A stretch of 16,032 nucleotides of DNA from Larix sibirica (lineage: Eukaryota > Streptophyta > Pinopsida > Pinales > Pinaceae), in NCBI GenBank assembly GCA_004151065.3, contig NWUY0300065755.1, positions 8,437-24,468 on the forward strand. Direction: 5' to 3'. Within the stretch, counting starts at the first letter, position 1. Each line of letters starts with the position of its first letter. The position numbers and the translations under genes are program-made. Below, piece after piece: positions 1 to 9,041 of the stretch. The notes under the pieces are model-generated. The model was not told where the DNA came from, did no database searches, and worked only from the letters and a program-made list of their open reading frames with translations.

Positions 1-196
1 GTGTTTATGCATAGATTGTGCTAATTGTCTTTGAGATAAAAGACCTACCTGGGTTGAAAATTTATATTGAGCATTATGTGTGTTTATTGGATTTGATTAG
101 CATATAGAGTGACCAACACATATTCCCATGTCAAATCCTCCTATGGAATAAAGAGATCATTCAAGTTCTAACTTTCCCCGTGGAAGTATGCATTTC

Positions 197-371
197 CCTA
201 GAATGGGGGGCATCGGTAGTGGAGCCTCTTCTGGCTTCAATTTTACACAAGTTAGTATTCCTTTCCTTGGAATGGGGGGCATCAAAAGTGGAGTCTCTTC
301 ATTAGTCAACATGCCATAAGGTATTTTGTCTGTCCATGGAATAAGAAGCATAGGTGGTGGAGAATCCATGC
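197..371 (+). repeat. Three 69-bp (23-codon) imperfect tandem repeats in the gag N-terminus
   Basis: The words aatggggggcatc at 202 and 271 and the diverged aataagaagcata at 340 are spaced exactly 69 bp apart. They encode related peptides RMGGIGSGASS, GMGGIKSGVSS and GIRSIGGGES. The period is a multiple of three, so the repeat expanded without breaking the gag frame. A weaker related piece (ctatggaataaag, 141-153) lies 55 bp upstream of the first unit. Confidence 0.75.
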
Positions 372-1491
372 CTTACATTCAAATAAAACCCAATTATAAT
401 CAAGTCACTAGCCATCAGAACAATCCTTTTATGGTACATGACAGTCCTTATGTGCCATAACAATATTTCATTAACACAAATCAATGGGAAAGAAATGTCA
501 CATGCCAGAACCCAATATTGCAAACAAATTTACCTTTATTGGCAACATTGAACCTTCTTGACTTATCCAAGTTAACCAATGAATTGGTGTTGCAAAACCC
601 TACTTGGAACTAGGTCCCCTCAAAACTTCCTTCTGATATACCTAAGTTTAAAGGTAAATCTAAAGAGGAACCTACCACACATGTCATGTCATGACATTCC
701 ATATATGGTTTTCATCAAACTCACTAATGGATGATAGTATTAGGCTCCGTCTCTTCTAGAGAACATTAATTAGGGTAGCTGCAAAATGGTATATTGAGCT
801 ACCACAAGCTTCTTTCCAAAAATTGGATGCAATTGCAATGACATTCCTCAATCACTTTCAATTGCTAGCTTGCTATGATATTGGCATTGATATTTTGACT
901 TCCTTTAGATAGGATAAATCCACACACATCTCTAATCACAACCATGAGTGGTGAAGAATGCGTCACTTTATAAAAGCCTATATTCTTGATGAATTTTTAG
1001 TAGATTGGTTTATAAAGTCATTGCAACCATTTATTGCAAAAGGTGTAGCTATATCAGGGATCACTACTAAGGAACAAACAATCATCAAGGCCCAACAATT
1101 GGACTCGGTGTATTCACAATCTAGAATGCTATATGAAATTATGCCCATTTCTCATGGAGCAGAAGTTGATCCAACACAACCGAAACTTGGACCACATGCC
1201 GATGGTGTGATTGGTTCAGTAGAGAATGTTGTAAAAAGTCAGGTTGCCCCACAAATGGAACAGTTGTCTTTAAAATCACTTTCAGTTGCTAATATCAACG
1301 CCAACAACCGTACTCACAATCAACCCTTTAATGTTTTTTCAGTACATACATCTAATGCCAAAGGGAACCAACAACCTAGAGGGAAGAAACAAAACAAGAA
1401 TAAGAAGGATAGGGATAATGGTAATAATATTGCAAACAATAACAATACCATTAGTGGGGAAAATAAGGAAAAGAATAAAGTGAAATCCCCA

Positions 1492-1530
1492 TGCAAACTG
1501 TGCGACGAGGACCACTTAACTCGACAATGC
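1492..1530 (+). other. CCHC-type zinc knuckle of gag, spacing CX2CX3HX4C
   Basis: The open frame reads CKLCDEDHLTRQCP with Cys codons at 1492, 1501 and 1528 and His at 1513. The spacing is C-x2-C-x3-H-x4-C, one residue shorter than the canonical retroviral C-x2-C-x4-H-x4-C. All four ligands are still present although the rest of the element is decayed. The knuckle binds element RNA in working copies. From memory, related plant gypsy elements share this shortened spacing, so it is probably a family feature rather than damage. Confidence 0.8.
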
Positions 1531-1733
1531 CCCAAATTGGAGGTTGCTCAACAACTATTGGCACAACAAAACGATAACAAGCAACCTACTATTTTGACCA
1601 ACCCATTCCATATGCAACATCAACAAATGGTTGTTGGAACCCCTACCAACCTACCACCCCCGCAAGGGGGAAATCAAGTTTCCTCCTCCCAAAGGGGAAA
1701 TCTATCGAATGCAACCTATCTATGTGTGAATGA

Positions 1734-2748
1734 GAGGTTAACATCCAAAACAGAGCTCGTAATTCTGAGACACCTGCTTATGGATCCAAAGGAAAAGATG
1801 TCCTTAACTCTAAATTTCCCAATCCGCTGCACATCTAGAATCCAACCAATGACACGATGCCCCATGTGCAAAGTGAAATGTGTATAATCTTAATGTGCAA
1901 GCTACCCAAAATTATAGAATTTTTGAAGACCATGTCCAAGATCTATGCACGATATCCACTTTATAGGTACTCCAAATCTATCCTACACAACGAAAAAATT
2001 CGTTAATGACAATAGATGCTTTGGATCCTTCGGACTCTTAGTTGATAACAATTGACTTGGATAATTGGTAACCTCACTTGCCTCACACTGCCACGTTTCA
2101 AATACAGGTTTCAACCAGAGGGTCAAACATTTTCAAAACTGTAGTATATGAAGGGGCTTCCACTTGTGTGATGACTTTATCATGTTGGAAAGCTATAGGA
2201 TTGCTTGATACCATTCCCTCGCCGACGATGTTGAAAGCATTTGACGACCATATTTTTAGTCCTCATGGAATCATCCCGACTCTTCCAGTACAGCTAGGGG
2301 GAAATACTATAACCATGGAGGCGGAAGTCATCGATGCTTGACTAGATTATAACCTCCTACTAGATTAGAGCTGGAGTACTTATGTTATGATGGTTGTGGT
2401 GTCCTCAATATTTTGTGTGATTCATTTTCCATGTGAAGGAAAGATCGTCACCATAGACCAACTATCATTTTACATAAATGAGTCCATCAAAACAGCTAGG
2501 ACAAATGTTTCTTTAGTTGGACATTCCATGAGATCATACAAAAACATCGGAGTGGGTATGTACCCTTCGCTTATGGGAATGTTTAATCTTCCTCCACCCA
2601 ACCCTCAATAGAATGTTAGCTTGATACATGTGATCTCTTCGGTCTCCGCTAGTTAAGCGGTAATAATATGCCACATCAAAACTTCATATTTCGAAGATCC
2701 ATGGATAGTGTTGGAGTACACTCAGGGAAATAGGTATAGAAGGGAACC
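1734..2748 (+). pseudogene. pro: Gag-protease linker and aspartic protease, catalytic Asp lost
   Basis: From 1734 a different frame (EVNIQNRARN) carries the linker, with a stop at about 1836. A further shift near 1890 leads to a frame that runs on through QNYRIFEDH, with stops after STL, SDS and DNW. The protease core lies at about 2080-2520: VVYEGASTCVM at the active-site position, then PHGIIPTLPVQLGG and LDYNLLLD, the flap and C-terminal-like motifs of retropepsins. The codon at 2147-2149 is TAT (Tyr) where the catalytic Asp of the D-[ST/E]-G-A motif belongs, so the enzyme could not cleave the polyprotein even without the stops. The frame changes again between about 2700 and 2755. Confidence 0.85.
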
Positions 2749-3959
2749 ATGATTTTTTCTGCAGCTGAAATAACATATCAATTTGTTTTATCCAATGTAG
2801 TATACCATGATCGTAAATATACACTTGTAGAGAAATGCGAACAGTATTCCATACCCATCTGGGATATCGATTCCTTACCTTGTAAATATCCCTTAGATAT
2901 GATGTCGCCTTCTGGTGGAGCTATTTTGGAATCCATGTCCATGGAGGAAAGACCATGGAAGGATATGCACCAACGTGTATCATTTTTTCCTACCACAAAT
3001 GGATTAAGGATTGATGAGAATGTAGCTATTAGATCGGGAACTATGGATTGGTATGGGATCCCTCTTGCTATGTCTGAAGTATATGCAAAGGGAAGTTTGG
3101 GTAACATTTCTAGAACCATCCCAATTGATATATCCAAAACCCTTGAGATTGTAGAGATTGCATTTAATGGTGTAGATTGTTCTTTAGAAGAGATAGAAAT
3201 TTATACCACACCATTTAAATAATATTGCAATATTTTCTCCTAGTCCTATGAAGAGATGCCAGTTATCAATCCTAGCATTGTATAACATGAAATTAAAACA
3301 TACCCCAATGTTAAGTATGTTCAATAGAATCTATGACTAGTCAACCCTCAAAAGGGCGCTAATGTTAAGGCAGAAGTGGAGAAACTTCTCCACACTGGTT
3401 TCATCTATCATGTCCCACTAATTGAATGGGTGTCCAACTTCAAACCCATTGGAAAGAAACAGGGAAGCATTAGAGTGTGCACTGACTTTAGTGACATGAA
3501 CCTTACATGTCCTAAGGATCATTATCCAACCCCATTCATTGATTAAATTATTGATCAATGTGTAGGGAATGAAATCTTCTCATTTATGGATGGGTTTTCA
3601 AGATACAGTCAGATACATATTCGCCCAGAAGATCAACGTAAGACCACATTCATATGCCCTTGGGGAACATTCACATATAGGAAGATGGATTTTGGCCTCA
3701 AAAATGATGGAGCTATGTTTCAACGAGCTATGTCATATGCTTTTCATGACATAAAAAAGGTCATCAAAGCTTACTTAGATGACCTAAAGGCTTGGTCCAA
3801 AAGGAGATATGATCACCCCAAACATCTTAAGGCAGTATTTGATAGGTGTTCTCTATTACACGATTCATTTGAATATGCATAAGTGCATATTTTGTGTAAT
3901 TTTAGGATGATTACTTGTTTCATCATTTCTAAGCATGGGATTCTAGTGGATCTGTTCAA
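2749..3959 (+). pseudogene. pol: Reverse transcriptase with N-terminal linker, 5' part, interrupted by the nested element
   Basis: One frame runs from the ATG at 2749 to 3880, interrupted only by stop codons (3220, 3241, several between 3280 and 3345, and 3544). The linker (2749-3222) contains MSMEERPWKD and GNISRTIPIDIS. The RT core starts near 3360 with VKAEVEKLLHTGFIY, then KKQGSIRVCTDF, FSFMDGFSRYSQI with the first catalytic Asp, CPWGTFTYRKM, FGLKNDGAMFQRAM, and YLDDL at 3772-3786 with the catalytic Asp pair intact. Near 3881 the frame slips to KCIFCV and returns at 3919 (FIISKHGILVDLFK). The sequence then stops at the insertion. The remainder of the domain resumes at 8183. RT would copy element RNA into DNA in the particle, but this copy cannot. 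Confidence 0.93.
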
Positions 3960-3964
3960 GGTTG
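3960..3964. repeat. Left target-site duplication GGTTG
   Basis: GGTTG here directly precedes TGTTGGCC and is repeated at 8178-8182 directly after GCCAACA. Removing 3965-8177 and one copy joins the RT codons on either side in frame (F-K-V-D-A). Confidence 0.92.
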
Positions 3965-3996
3965 TGTTGGCCAGATGTTATGTCAAATGGCCAACT
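3965..3996. repeat. Left-end hairpin of the nested element
   Basis: GTTGGCC at 3966-3972 pairs with GGCCAAC at 3989-3995 around a 16-nt loop, giving a 7-bp stem at the very end of the element. The same TGTTGGC end word forms a tighter palindrome at the right end. Confidence 0.7.
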
Positions 3997-5338
3997 TAAG
4001 GAAAAACAACCCACACCAAAATCTTAAAGCAACCTTCTATGTGTTTGGGATAGTTTTTTTTTACAAGATTGAGGCCCTGTTACCTTTGGAGTTTTTCTCT
4101 CAACAATACAGTCTCAATTTTTGTTTTGGTTAAGTTTTATATATGCTAAACTATATGAAACTATTAGCAAGGATTTATTCTAAACTAATCACTAATATAA
4201 ATTAGTAGCTACTAATTATACTAATATATTAACAAACTAATTCTAACTACTCAAATCTATCTTATCCAGGAGAAAAATAAAAAATACTAATGCTATTATC
4301 AAAATTGAATTATGAATAAATGTTGCTAAAGAAAATGATAATATAAAATTAATCATTCAATTCAAACAACATGAAAATTTAACAACACATTTGATTAAAT
4401 GACAATAGCATTGATCATAAACAACTGTGTAATTAATGAAACAATTCTGAAAACAATATTTGTTCAAGACATTAAATATTAATCTCTTGCACACATAAAC
4501 AAAGTGTATATATGCAAAACAAACAAAAGTATGATAAATACAAAAGGATTTTTATGTCTTTAGAATTAACATTCATAAAGTACCAGTAACTAAGATCGTA
4601 GCAAAGTTTCTATCAAAGGACATCATATGAGCCTATTACAATCAACTCCTAACAGTTCTTTCATACTCAGCTCGAACCCCCTTCCCATACTCTAAGAACA
4701 TAGACTTTATAGGAGCCAAAATTACAAAAGACAGATCAAGAATGTAGGATCGACTCATTAAACTAACATCTCACAAGATAGTCTGACTTTAAATATCATT
4801 AAGACTGAGTGATAGCATTGCTAGTTTGTCATCATCTGATAATACAAGTCATAACAAGAAGTGCTACTTGTCTCCCAAGGAGGAGAATTATGCTGAAGAT
4901 GATCGATGTTTGGACTTACTACATTATAAGTATGGATAACCGTTGTAAAAGATGGTCATAATATGGTACTGAGTCTTCATAACTGAACGTGAATCTTGGG
5001 TAGGCCTATATTGATCTAGAGAACACGAAGAGCTTGGTCATGATGACAAAACTGAATAGAACACCTGTCACAACAAGCAATTAAATTAGTGCTTTATCAT
5101 TGAAATAAATATCCTTGTAATTTTAGTAATTGCAAAAGAAAGTTAATAATATAATATAAGGGTGCCTACATAATATTTGATTCTATAGGTATCCTCATAA
5201 GAGAAATTGAACCAAAAGACTAATGCAACAAAATAGAATACTTTACCTATAGTGGTCGATGCATGAGGAACCCCATAGATAAAAGATAACAAAAATATCC
5301 AAAACATATCAAAATTTAATATTAATGAGTCCCAATGA
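3997..5338 (-). other. Trailer of the nested element, no gene
   Basis: About 1.34 kb of AT-rich sequence lies downstream (on the minus strand) of the gag-like gene. It should contain the 3' LTR and polypurine tract if the element is LTR-type, but no clear tract or copy of the right end was recognised. 4130-4260 is a cryptically simple run rich in actaat words. 5152-5191 holds a sequence that recurs inverted at 8008-8050. Confidence 0.5.
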
Positions 5339-7004
5339 TCACGCTTTACACATAGGATCGAATGACACTTGGATAGGGGTGTATGTTCTTGCTTATGTTA
5401 ATTTGTCTTTAAGTTTGAGTATCTTGGCTTTGCTAAGCTTATCGTGCTTAAGTAACCTCTTATTCTTCCCGAACAGTGTATTCCTAGAAGCCTTTTATTC
5501 ATCCTTTTTAACTTTCATGGCTTTCCACTTATCAACCTGGGTGATTAATTCAACCTTTAGACTTGTAATCTCGTCCTTCATAATGCCATTGATTAATGAT
5601 GTTTCTTTGAGTTCAGTTCCAAGCCATAAAACCCTATTATCGAGAGTCTCTTTTACATATTTCTATGGGGTTTCATTGTTCTAGTCTTGAGCTACCTTGT
5701 AGATCTTATTAGGTTCTTGTTTCACTTCTTGATTGGATTGAATAGAGCGACAATCATTACGAGTGTTTCTAGCCTAGGTAGCAGAAGTAGAATCATACAT
5801 AAATTTAGGGTTGATTCGATCTATCATATCAATGTTCTCTTGACCATTTGATGATTCATTTTCAAACCCACTAAGTTCAATGACAGGTGGTTTATCATTT
5901 TGTAAAACTCTCATTAACAGGAGGGAGATAACCATACTTCCTGTCATCCTTCGGGCAGTTACATTAGTCATCAATTTACTAGATTGAACCTTACTCTCGA
6001 CCCCGAATTTCTTTCTTTTAGTTTTGGGGTTTTCACAAATAACTCATAACAATTGTTTACCTTTCTCCTTGAAGGATGTTGAGTGAAGTTCAGAACTAGA
6101 GGAGACAGGGTGAAATCCATCCTCGTGGTTGGATTATTCAATAGTCTCAATGGAATAATGAAAATCCAAGTCATTTTCTACATTAGAAGCTACGGACTTC
6201 TCAGAGTTTAACTAAGTATCAAAACCCTTACCTTAAGACGGTTTAATTGGAGGATGCATAGCACTATTGTCATGTAAATCTTCCTCGGGTTTTTTGTAGA
6301 AGGGGCTCTATGCTTTCGGCGAGTTTTAGGCCTATGTTTGGGCCAAGACTGATTCTCACCGAACTGATTACGAATAAGAAATGATTCCCAATCATCCCCT
6401 AATTCTGATAGCCTATACTGGATCAATATCTTAACCAGACCAAAATGGAACAGACAAGTATCAACATCTCCTATTCTTCTTTGTGCTGCAATACCCATCT
6501 TCTTGAGACTATTTAATATAAAATAGGGAAGATTTAACATCTTCCCTTTAAAAGCTAGTAGGATATTGAAATGATAAAAATAGGCAGTGGAAAAGTGGTC
6601 ATCATATGTAATGTACCTATTGACAAAGACTATCATATCCCTCCAATATTTCTTGATGAGGTGGACTGGAATACCATGGGTAGCGACAATTTCTTTGGTA
6701 GGGTGAGTTCAAAATTGTTTCCAAGCCTGATATGGAATCCGACCTCCTTTGAACCATATTTCACCATCAACAGGGAGACGTGACCCATGAGACACGAATT
6801 CCTCTGAGAGGAATAAATTGACATCTCCCACTCTAGTTGTCTCCCCATTGAAATACATAGTGAAATACTTCATAGCCTGTATATTAAAACCAAACATTTT
6901 TCTAGAAAGGGTGTCCACCCAATATTATCAAACATCAGTTTGCATTCCTCGTGGGATTCTAATATTTTGATCTCAGATATCTCAAAACGAGATATGGGGG
7001 GCAT
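5339..7004 (-). pseudogene. Gag-like protein gene of the nested element, decayed
   Basis: The start chosen is the ATG at 7004 (MPPISRFEISEIK), followed by ECKLMFDNIGWTPFLEK. A shift at the T5 run 6897-6901 moves to the frame of FGFNIQAMKYF, LPVDGEIWFKGG and, after a stop at 6709-6711, HGIPVHLIKKYW, LNLPYFILNSLKKMG and LFHFGLVKILIQ. A basic patch RPKTRRKHR follows. A second shift at the T6 run 6290-6295 leads into a Ser/acidic linker (KPEEDLHDNSAM), RRMTGS, and a Lys/Glu/Leu-rich coiled-coil-like tail (EITSLKVEL, KAKILKLKDKL) that ends at the stop 5341-5339, about 555 codons in all. It resembles, from memory, repeat-encoded gag-like ORFs of large plant genomes. No CCHC knuckle or enzyme motif is visible. 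The role as a particle protein is inference. Confidence 0.75.
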
Positions 7005-8007
7005 TGTGGAAGAGGAGGGTTTGTGACAGAGGTGAAGAAACTAGTAATACGCAGAATAAGAAAACAAAGCCTCTCTCATACCCGCCTTCCAAGCTTTTTC
7101 CCGAAAAATCACCAAAACGACATCTACTTCCATAATTGATATGTACCGGGAGAATCCTAAGACTGAATGATCAGAACTAATGTTTGCAGACTAAGGCTTT
7201 TCGAATTTTGAAATCATAAAGATCTATGATTTGTTTTGATCATGAATCATTACACATCTGTAGTTGAAAATATGCATGGTCATGCCTTACAACCTAGTTG
7301 GCAATCAACTATCAGTCTCGAAGGTTCTCAAATATATGTTCAGTTACTCAATTAATTCGATTCCCAAAGCTTAGTAACAAGGTTCACATAGCTCAAAGGT
7401 AGATAAAATTTAATAATGAATTCAATTAGCGAATACATATTCATCATGTACCTTAGTGAACCTTGCGCAAATGAAGTTGAGATGGTAATTAAGTGCCAGA
7501 ATAATCAACATGTATAGAGCACCAAGATGTCAATTGATAATCCATAGTTGACAAAGAAGTCAAAACAAGGTATAAGTTTGGAGCATAAGAATATAAAGGG
7601 TTTATAATGATAATCATAAGATGTAACATCACTCATGCCTTATCAAGAATTAGTCAATTGCATCGCTAATGAAAGTTAGGTTACCCATACCCTTACAAGT
7701 GAAAATACTCCAACAGTTTTCATTATAAATTCGGAGCTACTAAATCAAACAAACAATGGCTGGACCAATTATAACTTCAAATTAATTTCATAATATTTAT
7801 GTGAAATTAGATAAGATTAAATTTTTTATCCGAACAAAATTTGAAACAAGAATTTTAGCAGCTACTATATTTCAATAAATCCTAATGATTGTCTCAACAT
7901 AGACCTTAATCAACAAATGAACAAATTAATCAAGAAACTGTCCAAGCAAAAGCTCATCTTTTAAACTTGCATAAAAAATATCTACTTAAAGAATGCCTTA
8001 TTGGGAG

Positions 8008-8050
8008 TACCTTTAGAATCAAATATTTTGAAGTCACTCCTTATATATAC
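8008..8050 (-). repeat. Inverted copy of 5152-5191 around the TATA-like box
   Basis: The minus strand here and the plus strand at 5152-5191 share the 14-mer aatatttgattcta and about 36 of 41 aligned positions, including the flanking atataagg word. The two copies point towards each other inside the nested element. Confidence 0.6.
8041..8049 (-). promoter_or_regulatory. TATA-like box of the nested element
   Basis: The minus strand reads gggTATATATAAgg here, about 130 bp in from the element end and upstream of its only gene. That position suits an LTR U3 promoter. There is no other evidence for a transcription start. Confidence 0.45.
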
Positions 8051-8162
8051 CCTTTGAAGTGTAGTACTTTCCAATTCATAACTAGCAGTCCAATCGACTT
8101 GGGATGTGCCCCTTTTGTCAAAAAGAAACTTGCATTTGACAATGGTTAGGAAACTAGGGGGT

Positions 8163-8177
8163 TGTTGGCAGCCAACA
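8163..8177. repeat. Perfect terminal palindrome TGTTGGCAGCCAACA
   Basis: Seven-base arms around a single central A form the right end of the nested element, directly before the target duplication. The same end word occurs at the left end. Confidence 0.85.
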
Positions 8178-8182
8178 GGTTG
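8178..8182. repeat. Right target-site duplication GGTTG
   Basis: Identical to 3960-3964. The RT reading resumes straight after it with D-A-T-I-Q-L-P-P. Confidence 0.92.
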
Positions 8183-9041
8183 ATGCTACAATTCAATTGC
8201 CTCCCCAGTGCAACTTGCATCAATTATAGATCCTCCATGGAAAAACTAATTTCTTGAGTCGATTCAATGTAAATTACTTCGAGATCACGAAAGGTTTTAC
8301 ACGCTTCTAAAGAAATGGGTCCCACTCATTGGGATGATCATGCTCAAAGATCTTTTAACACGTTGAAAAAGGATTTGATGTTTGCCCCATTGTTGAGTCC
8401 ACCCAACTATAGCAAATATTTTCTTCTATTCATAGCAACATCTAAATCAACACTCGAAATGGTTTTGGTTCAAGAAGCTGAACTGCATTAGGAACCTGTG
8501 GTTTACTATCTAAGAAAGAACTTGGCTAGACCCGAGCTGAGGTACTCTCATGTCGAGATGCTGGCACTGGAAAAAAAATTCACGTTGTCCAAAGACTCTG
8601 ACAATATATTACCCTGAGACAAACAACAATGTTTATTAATGTCAATCCATTTTAACATATATTGGCTCAAGGCATAGTGAGTAGCAAATACAATAAGTGG
8701 ATTGTAATTCTACGATAGTTTGACTTAGGATTCATGTCAGCAAAAACAAAAAATCCTTTGGCATTTTTTGAGCTTATGTCAGAGGTCCCTATATAAGGTG
8801 AGGAATTAGTTGAGAATGGTTCATTTGTTGATGAATATGTATTTATCATCAACTCAAATGACCCCTGGTGCAGAAACATCCTGGTATATATCCAAACTCA
8901 TAGGGTCCTGTCTCATTCTCCCATGAGGACCGACAATGTATTCGTCACCAATCAAGATATCATCTTATCATAGGTGATACTTTATACTATCGGGGAGTTG
9001 ATACAATACTTAGAGGATGTCTAACTCGTGGAGAAGTTGAG
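8183..9041 (+). pseudogene. pol: End of RT, RNase H domain and RNase H-integrase linker
   Basis: The RT thumb/connection resumes with ATIQLPPQ, GKTNFLSRFNVNYFEITKGF and a stop at about 8226. A shift near 8310 gives the frame DDHAQRSFNTLKKDL, LLSPPNYSKYFLLFIA, VLVQEAE and RPELRYSHVEMLAL, which is the RNase H-like region of gypsy pol (about 8330-8600). A stop lies at 8489-8491. Further remnants, KYNKWIVILR, FMSAKTKNPLAFFELMSEVP and INSNDPW, carry the frame through many stops to the integrase. RNase H removes the RNA strand during reverse transcription. No extra archaeal-type RNase H domain is visible in this interval, which is the place where it would be expected in Tat/Ogre elements. Confidence 0.87.

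Larger units (their letters stand above)
128..1733 (+). pseudogene. gag: Retrotransposon gag (capsid and nucleocapsid), broken
   Basis: Gag builds the cytoplasmic particle that packages element RNA. The likely start is the ATG at 128 (MSNPPME). The N-terminal part is Gly/Ser/Met-rich with a 69-bp repeat. The capsid core is at about 640-1200, with the retrotransposon-gag signature AAKWYIELPQASF near 780 and FLNHFQL near 845. A Lys/Asn-rich basic stretch (1375-1490) leads into a CCHC zinc knuckle at 1492-1530. In-frame stops occur at 149, 317, 458 and 611. A 5-bp tandem duplication at 681-690 shifts the frame, and more stops follow at 757, 910 and 952. The 958-1887 stretch is then open, but the homologous frame moves again near 1730, so the last residues of that open frame are not native. 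Most stops look like CAA, CAG or CGA codons changed by C to T. Confidence 0.9.
7005..8162 (-). other. Leader of the nested element, no gene
   Basis: About 1.16 kb lies between the right terminal palindrome and the ATG at 7004. If the element is LTR-type, this should hold the 5' LTR and primer-binding site. I saw no clear tRNA primer-complementary TGG site. A TATA-like site lies about 130 bp inside the end. Confidence 0.5.
3965..8177 (-). mobile_element. Nested 4213-bp non-autonomous element carrying only a gag-like gene
   Basis: The boundaries are set by a 5-bp target duplication and by terminal TGTTGGC...GCCAACA. TG...CA ends with a 5-bp duplication are the hallmark of LTR-retrotransposon integration. 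Its single gene is on the minus strand, opposite to the interrupted RT. About 1.17 kb of leader (8177 to 7005) precedes it and 1.37 kb of trailer (5338 to 3965) follows. No protease, RT or integrase is seen, so it would need enzymes supplied by another element. I compared the two ends by eye and did not find long direct repeats. The LTRs may be short, strongly diverged or lost, and other element classes are not fully excluded. Confidence 0.85.

Noticed and set aside
2778-3137. 119-codon minus-strand open frame
   Set aside because: Antisense to the RT linker, which is supported by a longer homologous reading on the plus strand.
5325-5684. 119-codon plus-strand open frame with hydrophobic Ser/Leu-rich translation
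   Set aside because: It is the antisense shadow of the C-terminal coiled-coil part of the minus-strand gag-like gene. Its hydrophobicity comes from reading Lys/Glu-rich codons backwards.
7285-7312. agttggcaatcaact as a possible inner LTR boundary of the nested element
   Set aside because: Apart from the short ttggc word it does not match the terminal sequence at 3965, and no primer-binding site adjoins it.
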